Shown: piece after piece, positions 17,814 through 26,059 of the stretch | Position numbering within the stretch: position 1 is the first letter of the stretch | Layout: the number at the start of each line of letters is the position of its first letter | Source of the DNA: Betaproteobacteria bacterium | GTDB lineage: Bacteria; Pseudomonadota; Gammaproteobacteria; Burkholderiales; Casimicrobiaceae | Assembly (NCBI GenBank): GCA_013298695.1 | Contig: JAAFIS010000001.1 | Location: 620,001 to 684,000 of the forward strand | Reading direction: 5' to 3' | DNA length: 64,000 nucleotides | Program-made: the position numbers and the translations under genes | Notes under the pieces: generated by a model | What the model was told of the DNA's origin: nothing | Database searches by the model: none | What the model saw: the letters and a program-made list of their open reading frames with translations, nothing else

Positions 17814-20678
17814 ATGATCACCTGTAATGGAGAGCCGATTGAAATCGGCACTCACTCAATATGGACCACTGCAATTCTGGCGAGCACGATTCGTAGGCGT
17901 GCTACCGCTGCTTGCGTCGCCATCGCCTTGGTCGCGATGTTGGCGCTTCCGGTGACGAGTGTCCACGCCGCCCCCGGCGATCCTGATCTATCGTTTGGCG
18001 CGGGTTTGGTGGTGACGCGGCTTTTCCAAGGTGCCACATCGCAGCCGCTGGCTGTTGCAATGGATGGAGGCCTCATCGTTTCAGCAGGCTATTGCAGCAA
18101 CACCGCGTTGACGTCCAAGGATGTTTTTTGCGTGGCGAGATATTTGCCCGATGGCCAACTGGACAGTAGTTTTGGCGACGCCGGCAAAGTGGCGACGCTC
18201 ATGGGAGACAACGCGGCGCACGACAGCAGGATCACCGCGATCGTCGTACAGTCTGATCGAAAAATTGTTGCCGTGGGCAAATGCACTTCCAACGCAGGCG
18301 TGAGTTCGTTTTGCATCGCGCGCTACAGCGCGAACGGTGCGCTGGACGGCGGATTCGGCAGCGGCGGACGGATCGTGACGTCATTCGGAGGCGCTGTTGT
18401 TGCCGCGAATGCTGCGGCCATGGCGTTACAGAGCGACGGAGGCATTCTGGCGGCAGGCACGTGTAACGCCACCGACGCGTCAGCAGCGCGATACCGTGAC
18501 TTTTGCCTGGCACGGTATGACGGCAGCGGCGCGCTTGACGCAACCTTCGGCAGTGGCGGGAAAGTGATCGCTTCGGTGTCACCGGCACGACGCGACGGCC
18601 TTGGAGCGCTGATGGTTCAGCAGGACGGGCGCTTACTCGCTGCTGGGGAGTGCGATCTGCAATTTTGCGCGGTGCGGTTCAACGCCAATGGCGCTGTTGA
18701 TGCATCGTTCGGCACCTCGGGCAAGCTGTTCATCAGTATGGGTGGCGCAAGCAACGCAGCCACTTCGCTCGCGCAGCAGGCCGATGGAAAATTGGTGATG
18801 GGCGGACGTTGCCTGAACGATAACAAGCAGCAATTCTGTTTGGCGCGTCTCGCGCTTGCGAGCGGCGCGCTTGACCCAAGTTTTGGCAGTGGCGGGACAG
18901 TCACCGCAGCGCTTGGCGGGCCGACGGTCGACAGTATCGGTAGCAACGTGCTGATTCAGGCCGATCAAAAAATCCTGATGTCCGGGGCGTGCACTTACGC
19001 AACTCCCATCGAAACGCTGCGGCTTCCAGCGTTCTGCGCGATTCGTCTACTAGGCGACGGGCAGCGCGACTTAACGTATGGTCGGGGCGGCGTTGCTAAT
19101 ATTTTTCGGCGCGGTGTTAGCGTAAAGCTCGCGCTTCTTGGCGGCGCTGTTCTGCAGGCAGATGGCAAACTCATTCAGAGCGGTTCGTGCGATGTTGGCG
19201 ATAGCTATCAGTTCTGCCTTACGCGCTCCACCACGGACGGCGCGCTCGACGCCTCGTTAGCGGGGGGCGGCTCGGGCTCGCGCAGCACGGCAGTGTTGAC
19301 CGGCGGAGAAGCCTGGAGCCTTGCCGTGCAGCCCGATGGCAAATATGTGCAGGGAGGGTTCTGCAGCAGCGGGAGCAACAACGATTTCTGTCTTGTTCGC
19401 TATCTTGCCAGTGGCGCACTCGACTTGGGATTTGGCATTGGCGGTCTGGTGAGAACGCCGATGGGATCGGACGAAGATGGTGGCACGGTGGTACTGATTC
19501 AGCGTGATCAAAAGATCATTCTTGCCGGGCAATGTGTGGTGTCTGCCGGTAACAATGACTTCTGCCTGGCGAGATATCTGCCCAACGGCGCACTCGATCC
19601 AAGCTTTGGAGCCGGAGGCAAGGTGATTGCAGCAATCGGCACAGGCAACGACGGCGTCAACGCAGGCCTTATCCAGTTCGACGGCAAAATCGTGCTGGCC
19701 GGCTACTGCATCAACGCTGGCGGAAACTATGATTTTTGCGTCGCTCGCTTTATGCCTGACGGCGCGCTCGACACTGGTTTTAACGGCACCGGCAAAGTGT
19801 TGACGAATCCTTCGCTTAGCGTGGAATATGGCATCGCGCTTGCGCAACAAGCGGATGGCAAACTGGTCGTCTCGGGTACCTGCTTCACGGGCAGCAGCTT
19901 CGATATGTGCGTTGCACGCTACCTTGAAAACGGTTCACTTGACTCGCGTTTTGGCACCAGCACCAACGCACCCGGCCCCGGCTTTGTATCGTACGGCATC
20001 AGCAGTAGCGACGACATTCCTCGCAACATGGCGTTGCAGCCCGATGGCAAGATTGTGATGGTGGGCGATTGTCGGGATGCTGATTCGCAATCGAAATTCT
20101 GTATCTTGCGGCTCCTTGAAAACGGCACGCTCGATCTGCCCTTCGGCAACAACGGAGCCGTGTTGAGTTCGATGTTGGGGATTGCATATAGCGTTGTAGC
20201 TCAGCCTGATGGCAAACTTCTCTTGGGTGGCAGTTGCAACTTAGATGGGGTTTCTGCGTCTTGCATTGCCCGGTTTAACTCGAATGGATCGCCCGACACT
20301 ACATTTGCCGCCGCTGGATTGCGGCTGAATCCTTTAAGTGCGATGGATACGATGTTCTCGATGCTGCTGCTCCCGGATGGTCGAGTTTTGCAGGGGGGCA
20401 CGTGCACCAACAGTGGCGTCAAAGACTTCTGCATTGCTCGCTATCAGGGCGGTCCGTTTAACTATCGGTACTGTTCGCACGATATCGATGGCGACGGCGT
20501 GGTCACACCCACGATCGACGCCCTGATCGCCGTTCGCGTGATGCGCGGAACCACGGGTTCTGCCGTCATCGGCGGCATCAGCTTCGCGCCACAAGCGCGC
20601 CGCACAACATGGGGCGACAACACTGATCGCGATATTCGCCGCTATTTGCGTGATCAGTGTGGGATGACGGTGAATTGA
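17814..20678 (+). CDS. Secreted delta-60 protein, long class (14 repeats), dockerin-like tail
   Basis: I take ATG 17814 (954 residues); the upstream ATG at 17673 would overlap the previous gene, and the 17814 start aligns with the paralogue at 13140. The signal peptide ends VHAAPG. There are 14 delta-60 repeats, all with a Cys pair, and a Gly/Ser-rich break after repeat 7 (AGGGSGS), consistent with two seven-bladed propellers. The tail is CSHDIDGDGVVTPTIDA...QCGM. Only 68 bp separate it from the gene before, so the two may be co-transcribed. A 7 bp palindrome (GCCGATT/AATCGGC, 17834-17849) sits 20 bases into the coding sequence, at the place where copy B of the doublet has its second palindrome. 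Confidence 0.85.
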   Translation: MITCNGEPIEIGTHSIWTTAILASTIRRRATAACVAIALVAMLALPVTSVHAAPGDPDLSFGAGLVVTRLFQGATSQPLAVAMDGGLIVSAGYCSNTALTSKDVFCVARYLPDGQLDSSFGDAGKVATLMGDNAAHDSRITAIVVQSDRKIVAVGKCTSNAGVSSFCIARYSANGALDGGFGSGGRIVTSFGGAVVAANAAAMALQSDGGILAAGTCNATDASAARYRDFCLARYDGSGALDATFGSGGKVIASVSPARRDGLGALMVQQDGRLLAAGECDLQFCAVRFNANGAVDASFGTSGKLFISMGGASNAATSLAQQADGKLVMGGRCLNDNKQQFCLARLALASGALDPSFGSGGTVTAALGGPTVDSIGSNVLIQADQKILMSGACTYATPIETLRLPAFCAIRLLGDGQRDLTYGRGGVANIFRRGVSVKLALLGGAVLQADGKLIQSGSCDVGDSYQFCLTRSTTDGALDASLAGGGSGSRSTAVLTGGEAWSLAVQPDGKYVQGGFCSSGSNNDFCLVRYLASGALDLGFGIGGLVRTPMGSDEDGGTVVLIQRDQKIILAGQCVVSAGNNDFCLARYLPNGALDPSFGAGGKVIAAIGTGNDGVNAGLIQFDGKIVLAGYCINAGGNYDFCVARFMPDGALDTGFNGTGKVLTNPSLSVEYGIALAQQADGKLVVSGTCFTGSSFDMCVARYLENGSLDSRFGTSTNAPGPGFVSYGISSSDDIPRNMALQPDGKIVMVGDCRDADSQSKFCILRLLENGTLDLPFGNNGAVLSSMLGIAYSVVAQPDGKLLLGGSCNLDGVSASCIARFNSNGSPDTTFAAAGLRLNPLSAMDTMFSMLLLPDGRVLQGGTCTNSGVKDFCIARYQGGPFNYRYCSHDIDGDGVVTPTIDALIAVRVMRGTTGSAVIGGISFAPQARRTTWGDNTDRDIRRYLRDQCGMTVN

Positions 20679-20723
20679 TTCGCGGCGCGAGCGCCATTGA
20701 TCCGGCATTTAATTGCATGAAAT

Positions 20724-20751
20724 TGTCCGGATTGAGTTATCTGGATCGTGT
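20724..20751 (+). promoter_or_regulatory. ECF-type promoter
   Basis: TGTCCGG, 15 nt, TCGTGT; perfect -35 half, weaker -10 half, 42 bp before ATG 20793. Confidence 0.5.
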
Positions 20752-20792
20752 TGAGCCAGTCGCACATAGCGAGAGAGCGCAGGAAATCAAAA

Positions 20793-22340
20793 ATGTTGAA
20801 TAGAAAAATGCGTGGAACACAAGGCGTACAGCTCAATGGCTGGTTGCTGCGAGTAGCCGCCGCGCTCGGGCTCCTGCTGGCTGCTGGCGCGCAGGCAGCG
20901 CCCGGTCAAGCTGAAACAACATTTGGCACCGGCGGCCGCGTGGGGCTGCTGTTTCCGGCCGAGGTGAGTTCGTATGCAGATGGAATGCTGATCCAGCCCG
21001 ACGGCAAAATCGTAGTCGCTGCTGCGTGTGGGGTCAGTACGCAAGTGCTTTGCGTTTCGCGGCATTTATCCAGCGGTGTCGCTGATCCTGGCTTCAACGC
21101 AGTGGGTGCAGTCATCACGACCGATGACATCACGAACGCGAGCGTCATCAAAATTGTGCTGCAACGCGATGGAAAACTAGTGATTGCCAGCAAGTGCAGC
21201 AATTGCTTTTGTGCGATCCGGCTCAACGGCGACGGCAGCCGAGATAGCAACTTTGGTGCGAACGGAAAAATCGCTATTACCGCCCGAACCGCGGCTTCAA
21301 ACACCTACGCCTTCACCGAACAGCACGACGGTAAGCTGCTGTTTGCGGGCCGTTGCACGCCAGCCGCCAATGAGCCTCAAAGCGCAACGGTGTGCGCGGC
21401 ACGCATCCATGCAAATGGATCGCTAGATACATCATTCGGCATCAACGGTGTTGCGCTGATCGAGGCAGCTCAAGAGGTTGAAGTCAACTCCATGTTTTTG
21501 GCAGCGATCAACGAGCAGGCCGATGGAAAGCTAGCGCTTTCGGGTCAATGCACCCTCCTTGCTAGGCCGCCACTGCCGCAGGCTAAAGTGCCCTGTGTGT
21601 TTCGCCTGCAGGGTAACGGTGCGCCGGATGCAAGCTACGGCATCAACGGTTTTGCGTCAGTACGAATTTCAGCTGACAACTATTTTTCTGCGGCAGCGGC
21701 GGTCATGCAGCCCGACGAGGCGGTGCTGATTGGTGGGATTTGCGATCAAACAAACTTCATGCCCTGCATCGTGCGATTCGATCGCGACGGTGTGGCCGAT
21801 GCGACGCTGCAGCGCCACGCGGTGCCCGAGCAATACGATTTTGTTCTTCAGTCACTGCATCTCCAGCGCGACGGCAAATTGCTCGCGACCGGTACGTGCC
21901 GTCCTGACCGGGTCGGCCCCTATCTCGGTTGTTTCCTTCGCTATCAGTCGGATGGCTCGCTCGATACCGGTGTGCCCGTGGTCGTAGAAAACATGGTTCC
22001 CACCGCCACAGGACGCGCCATTGCCGCCCAAGCCGACGGAAAAATCATTGTGGCGAGCAACTACTACGTGGGCGGCATCCAAAAATCAAGCCTCCACCGC
22101 TTTGAAGGCGGTCCGTTCGCCGCCACCCAGTGTTCGCTCGATATTGATGGTGACGGAATCTTCAATCCCGCGATTGATGGCCTGCTGCTCACCCGCGCCA
22201 CGCTCGGATTCACTGGGCCTGCGGTGTATGCCGGGATCAGTTTCCCTAGCAACGCGCTGCGCACGCAATGGGGCAACGGCGGCGATGACGATATTCGCAA
22301 ATTCCTGGTGGCGCAGTGCGGGATGCGACTCAATATTTGA
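20793..22340 (+). CDS. Secreted delta-60 beta-propeller protein (7 repeats), dockerin-like tail
   Basis: I take ATG 20793 (515 residues), preceded by AGGAAA; the ATG at 20748 would start inside the promoter element. The signal peptide ends AGAQA/APG. Seven delta-60 repeats; Cys pairs in blades 1-6. The tail module CSLDIDGDGIFNPAIDG...QCGM is nearly identical at DNA level to those ending at 9247, 11256 and 13071, although this gene lies 9 kb away behind three more diverged paralogues. Last gene of the tandem array. Confidence 0.85.
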   Translation: MLNRKMRGTQGVQLNGWLLRVAAALGLLLAAGAQAAPGQAETTFGTGGRVGLLFPAEVSSYADGMLIQPDGKIVVAAACGVSTQVLCVSRHLSSGVADPGFNAVGAVITTDDITNASVIKIVLQRDGKLVIASKCSNCFCAIRLNGDGSRDSNFGANGKIAITARTAASNTYAFTEQHDGKLLFAGRCTPAANEPQSATVCAARIHANGSLDTSFGINGVALIEAAQEVEVNSMFLAAINEQADGKLALSGQCTLLARPPLPQAKVPCVFRLQGNGAPDASYGINGFASVRISADNYFSAAAAVMQPDEAVLIGGICDQTNFMPCIVRFDRDGVADATLQRHAVPEQYDFVLQSLHLQRDGKLLATGTCRPDRVGPYLGCFLRYQSDGSLDTGVPVVVENMVPTATGRAIAAQADGKIIVASNYYVGGIQKSSLHRFEGGPFAATQCSLDIDGDGIFNPAIDGLLLTRATLGFTGPAVYAGISFPSNALRTQWGNGGDDDIRKFLVAQCGMRLNI

Positions 22341-22362
22341 GTCTACATATTATTTATTGATC

Positions 22363-22447
22363 GCTCAAATTTTAAGGGTTTACATGTGATTGCATGAAAA
22401 TATCAATAAAATGTTTTTTTTGCGGTTTACGCCCGTATAAATTGGGC
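22363..22447 (+). repeat. GCCC-N9-GGGC palindrome doublet, copy C
   Basis: GCTC-N9-GGGT (22363-22379) and GCCC-N9-GGGC (22431-22447), 68 bp apart, with TCAATAAAATG between them at the same place as in copy B. It shares an upstream TTATTTATTG with copy B and is followed by an ATAAC/GTTAT hairpin. Confidence 0.5.
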
Positions 22448-22543
22448 GGATAACGACTAAGTTATTTCGTACTCGCAGCGACATGCGTTGCTGCCCTGCG
22501 AGCGCTGTCATCGCGTGGGTCGCGCCAGTAGCGTATGCGCCGA

Positions 22544-23044
22544 CTACCGTTTGTCTCTTACGAGAATCAGAGAATGCGGCGTTGCGGAAGGGGCATGCAG
22601 GTAACCGCCGCTTGAAAAATCCACGTACTGTGCGTGATGCCGCTCGGTGGTGTTTGTTGGCGTATCGCGCGCGAACGTCGTGGACGTCCAAAACCGCTGT
22701 GGCGGTAGGTTGGAAAAAACAGTTGCGTCAACAGCAGAAACTAGCAGGCGCGTCGGATCAGCAATGCTGAGCAGCTCTTTAAGGCTAGGCACCCGCCAAC
22801 CGGCGCCGGTGACTAACGATTGCGCCTTGGCCCGCGTGATCGCGCTGTCGTGTGTAAATGTGAGCGCTCTTCCGCTACAGCTGAGGCCGTTCCATTGCAT
22901 CCCCTCTGCACACCGGCGCCATACTAATGATGTCACCGAATCGGCTACTTCGTGGCCGTCGGGAGACACAGAGAACGGTGCGTCAGCCGTCGCAGAGGTG
23001 GAAAAAAGTAGCGCAATCGTTGTACTGAGTATCGTTTGTTTCAT
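22544..23044 (-). CDS. Exported DUF1566 (Lcl C-terminal domain) protein
   Basis: 166 residues. A clear signal peptide ends near SATADA. The remainder is one DUF1566 domain: DSVTSLVWRRCAEGMQWNG, then GWRVPSLKELLSI and FWTSTTF, the Trp-rich motifs of that family, usually found on secreted or surface proteins. It is a single-domain relative of the double-domain protein at 23492-24649. A possible promoter lies 248 bp upstream at 23292-23319. The biochemical role is unknown. Confidence 0.85.
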   Translation of the reverse strand: MKQTILSTTIALLFSTSATADAPFSVSPDGHEVADSVTSLVWRRCAEGMQWNGLSCSGRALTFTHDSAITRAKAQSLVTGAGWRVPSLKELLSIADPTRLLVSAVDATVFSNLPPQRFWTSTTFARDTPTNTTERHHAQYVDFSSGGYLHAPSATPHSLILVRDKR

Positions 23045-23291
23045 AGATGGATTTGAGTGAAGTTAAGTGGTTGGGTTGACGTGTTGCCTGTAGCCCCGAG
23101 GCACCACTGCGCATCAAAAATGCAACTTCATGGGCGGTCTCAGATCACGTTTACAGACAAGTTCTAGGCGAGCCCCGAAGGGGCTGCTCACTGCTGCTTA
23201 AAACAGCGGCTTTCCTGCTAGCCGATCAATGCAGGGTGGAGCCACATCAATGCAGTGTGGAACCGGATGAACTCTGCCTCGTCCCTTTTGC

Positions 23292-23319
23292 TCACGTATT
23301 GCCGACTAAAAGTCGGACA
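23292..23319 (-). promoter_or_regulatory. ECF-type promoter, minus strand
   Basis: Read on the minus strand: TGTCCGA, 15 nt, ACGTGA, the same -10 variant as before the lyase gene. It points towards the DUF1566 gene at 23044. Confidence 0.45.
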
Positions 23320-23390
23320 TACGCACGCCACCTATGGATGGGCAGCGGATGGGCGAAGGCATTTATCGCCACGCTACTCAGGGAAGCCGT

Positions 23391-23418
23391 TGACCGTTTT
23401 TTCTGCCCAATTGCGTTA
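23391..23418 (+). promoter_or_regulatory. ECF-type promoter, plus strand
   Basis: TGACCGT, 15 nt, GCGTTA, 73 bp before ATG 23492. It forms a divergent pair with 23292-23319. Confidence 0.45.
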
Positions 23419-23491
23419 GCTATTGTCGAAACGATGCCGCCAATTGGTGTCCGGCACGATCGTCGCGTGAATTCAAGGATCCCAGCAAACG

Positions 23492-24649
23492 ATGAACCGT
23501 AATCTAATCACTCTTTTAGTGTTGACGCCCCTCATGGCCGCAATGCATGCGCACATACACGCGCAGTCCCAGCCTTCAATCGGCGGTCTGCTCGACGGTG
23601 TGTTCAACAAAGCAAAAAACGCGAAGAATTCTGCGCCCGCGCAGCCCAGTTCAGATCCGGCTGCGCCGAAACATGGATTCAATGCCGCGAACGCATTGCC
23701 CGATGGTTCGGTGGCAGATACCCGTTACACCATTTCTGCCGATGGTGCTGAAGTTACCGACAGGAAAACCGGAATTACTTGGCGACGCTGTGCTGAGGGA
23801 ATGAACTGGACTGGCACAACCTGTAGTGGGCAATTACGAACTTTCAGTGGGCTGAGTCGCGTGCTCGCGTATGAAAAAACGCTAAAAGGCTGGCGCGTGC
23901 CAAAGATCGATGAGCTGCTTTCGATCAGCCGACTCTATGCGACACATGAAAACGCCAAAGTCGGCTCGGGCGGCACTGACGCGGTAGCGTTTCCTGCATT
24001 GCCACCAGAGCCATTTTGGAGCTCCACGCTGTACTATAAAGATCGAGGCGATCGTGATCGCACGAAGACGGTGAATTTCAATAACGGTGGCGAAGGTTTT
24101 CACGACAACGGTGAGCCCGCCTCGTTATTGCTGGTAAAGATAGGCGGGGCACAAGCGCGCGCCGCCAGTGCGGAAACGGGCGGTGTGGCAGTCGTTCCGA
24201 TGGAGGCCAAAACCAGCAAGCCACCAGCGGGATCGAACGGTTCGCGGTACGTTGTTTCGACGGATGGTCGTGAAGTAACCGATACAACCACCGGGCTCAT
24301 TTGGCGGCGCTGTGCAGAAGGCATGACGGCGAGCGGTGGCAGCTGCGTGGGTAAGGCGTTGACCTTTGATTTTGCTGGCGCGCAGTCAAGAGCAGACGCG
24401 CAGGCGAAGGCGTCACGCACATCGTGGCGCTTACCCGATAAGGATGAGCTTCTTGCTATCGGTGATGAGAAGCGGTTCAAAATGGCAATCGATACTGCGG
24501 CCTTTCCAGGCACGCCACCAGACCATTTCTGGACATCGCATCGCATTGATTCAACCTACGTGTACGCAGTGAATTTCTACAACGGATTTCACTATGATCG
24601 CTATCAAACAAGCCAACACTACGTGCGGCTTGTCAGGGATGTGAAATAA
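23492..24649 (+). CDS. Exported protein with two DUF1566 domains
   Basis: 385 residues. The signal peptide is followed by a low-complexity Ala/Pro/Asn stretch. Two DUF1566 domains (about 78-212 and 247-385) each show TGxxWRRCAEGM, WRxPxxDELLSI/LAI and a FWSS/FWTS motif. Cys spacing (RRCAEGM...TCSG / SCVG) is the same in both domains and in the protein at 22544, so an internal duplication of that unit is likely. Surface function unknown. Confidence 0.85.
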   Translation: MNRNLITLLVLTPLMAAMHAHIHAQSQPSIGGLLDGVFNKAKNAKNSAPAQPSSDPAAPKHGFNAANALPDGSVADTRYTISADGAEVTDRKTGITWRRCAEGMNWTGTTCSGQLRTFSGLSRVLAYEKTLKGWRVPKIDELLSISRLYATHENAKVGSGGTDAVAFPALPPEPFWSSTLYYKDRGDRDRTKTVNFNNGGEGFHDNGEPASLLLVKIGGAQARAASAETGGVAVVPMEAKTSKPPAGSNGSRYVVSTDGREVTDTTTGLIWRRCAEGMTASGGSCVGKALTFDFAGAQSRADAQAKASRTSWRLPDKDELLAIGDEKRFKMAIDTAAFPGTPPDHFWTSHRIDSTYVYAVNFYNGFHYDRYQTSQHYVRLVRDVK

Positions 24650-24826
24650 CCATTGATACTCGCGGGATGCCTGAATTTTCTTCAGCTTCCTGCAAACTCA
24701 CCGCGCGTGGGGAACGCGCTCACTGCGTGGGAGAGGCGTGCACTTCGTCGAGCCAGATGCGTAGGGTTGTTTTGGTCGCGCGAACAACCCGCTTTATCGT
24801 TGCGGATTATTCGCGCGTCGCGTTGC

Positions 24827-25684
24827 TTAAAACTTCCAGCGAATCAGTGAGCTCTTGAAGAGCGTGGTGCCCACAGGCAGTTTGGGGTGCGAAGCGGCGG
24901 TTGAGTACACCTCAATAGTGAGCGCATCGTCCTTTTCAACCCGTAGCTTCAATGCACCGGCGTCCCGCCCGACGAGGCCGGGCATCGGACAGGCGTTGGT
25001 GCCGCAGCCGCCGCTGTTGACCGGCACGTTGTACTCCTGGAGCGCTGCTTCAAACATATTCGTAGCCGTACGCCGACTGCTGTGAATGAATTGCCAGCGT
25101 GCGCTACCGTCGCGTGCGAACATGTTCCAGCTGCCGACCAGCGCATCGCTCGCGCCTTCGCTGTGAGCGAGCATCAGGATGGATGAAGCTTCGGGGCCGA
25201 TCCAGAAACCGGAAAGCGTGCTGCTGCCCGGTGTACCTGGCAGCAGGGTGAGCATCTTTCCTCGGGCGATGACGCGCTCGTCGCTAGTGATCGCAGCGAC
25301 ATTGAACTCACCGTCGCGGGTGGGCGTGAAGTCCACCTGTGCGCCGAACGGCGTTTCCACCTGTGCGCACGCCACCAGTGTGGCCGGAACGACGAATCGC
25401 AAAATCAGCGTGGTCGGATTAATGCCTGGCTCCATCGCGGCTTCCTGAAAGGAGGGAGGGCAAGCGTTCGGCCAGATCGCACTGACGGTGATCGTGCGCG
25501 GCGTACCGACGTCTGAAACCGCAGGTGCAACACCAATGCTGCCCCTGAAATTGTCGATATCCATATCGAACCGCGCCTGCGCAGAACAGAGTGAGAGCGC
25601 GGCGAAAGCAATAGCGACTGCCGCGCGCGAGCGTTGAGGCCATCGGGGGCGAAGAGATAGGATGCTGTTCATGTGATCTTTCAT
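24827..25684 (-). CDS. Exported protein of unknown function
   Basis: About 285 residues from ATG 25684 (alternatives 25702 and 25672). Arg-rich n-region, hydrophobic core and SAQARFD mark a signal peptide. The mature part begins with a beta-rich segment of about 110 residues with a Cys pair, then a region with SGFWIGPEASSILMLAHS and LVGSWNMFARDGSARWQF that reads like a lipocalin-like or 'two-strand' sensor fold. I recognise no named family. An ECF-type element lies about 95 bp upstream on the same strand. Confidence 0.65.
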   Translation of the reverse strand: MKDHMNSILSLRPRWPQRSRAAVAIAFAALSLCSAQARFDMDIDNFRGSIGVAPAVSDVGTPRTITVSAIWPNACPPSFQEAAMEPGINPTTLILRFVVPATLVACAQVETPFGAQVDFTPTRDGEFNVAAITSDERVIARGKMLTLLPGTPGSSTLSGFWIGPEASSILMLAHSEGASDALVGSWNMFARDGSARWQFIHSSRRTATNMFEAALQEYNVPVNSGGCGTNACPMPGLVGRDAGALKLRVEKDDALTIEVYSTAASHPKLPVGTTLFKSSLIRWKF

Positions 25685-25779
25685 AAAAGGTTTCCGCAAC
25701 ACGACGAGTTCATCGTGCTGACTTGGTAGTAGGTGGCGAGTCGCGGCAAATTAGATAGAGCCGCGCCACATCCTTTACT

Positions 25780-25807
25780 TAACGAATCGCTCGTTGTAAA
25801 CCGGACG
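25780..25807 (-). promoter_or_regulatory. ECF-type promoter, minus strand
   Basis: Read on the minus strand: CGTCCGG, 15 nt, TCGTTA. It drives towards the exported protein at 25684 and is divergent from 25861-25888, with 53 bp between the -35 elements. Confidence 0.55.
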
Positions 25808-25860
25808 CTAGGCCACAACTCTGAGGCGCGGTCAGCTTTAACAAAACATACAAGATCGGC

Positions 25861-25888
25861 TGTCCTTTTTTGTCCCGAGGTTGCGTTA
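25861..25888 (+). promoter_or_regulatory. ECF-type promoter, plus strand
   Basis: TGTCCTT, 15 nt, GCGTTA, 171 bp before ATG 26060. A perfect 7 bp hairpin (CCGCGTT/AACGCGG, 25903-25918) follows in the leader. Confidence 0.55.
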
Positions 25889-26059
25889 AGTATCCCAAGT
25901 CCCCGCGTTTGAACGCGGAGCATTTATGTGTGCGCCGCCGAAGTCAATCGTAGGGCGTCGCAACGTAATCGTGGCGCGTCGCAGGGGGCTACGCGTGTGC
26001 CGTTCGTAAGACGGTCCACGTTATGCGTCCGGCCGGACAGAAAACCTAGGAAGACACAA

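Noticed and set aside
17673-17814. Upstream ATG 17673 as the start of the long propeller gene
   Set aside because: It overlaps the previous gene by 73 bp, and the start at 17814 aligns with the paralogue at 13140.
7712-22340. Tandem propeller array as a mobile element
   Set aside because: No transposase, terminal repeats or target duplications; tandem duplication and conversion explain it.
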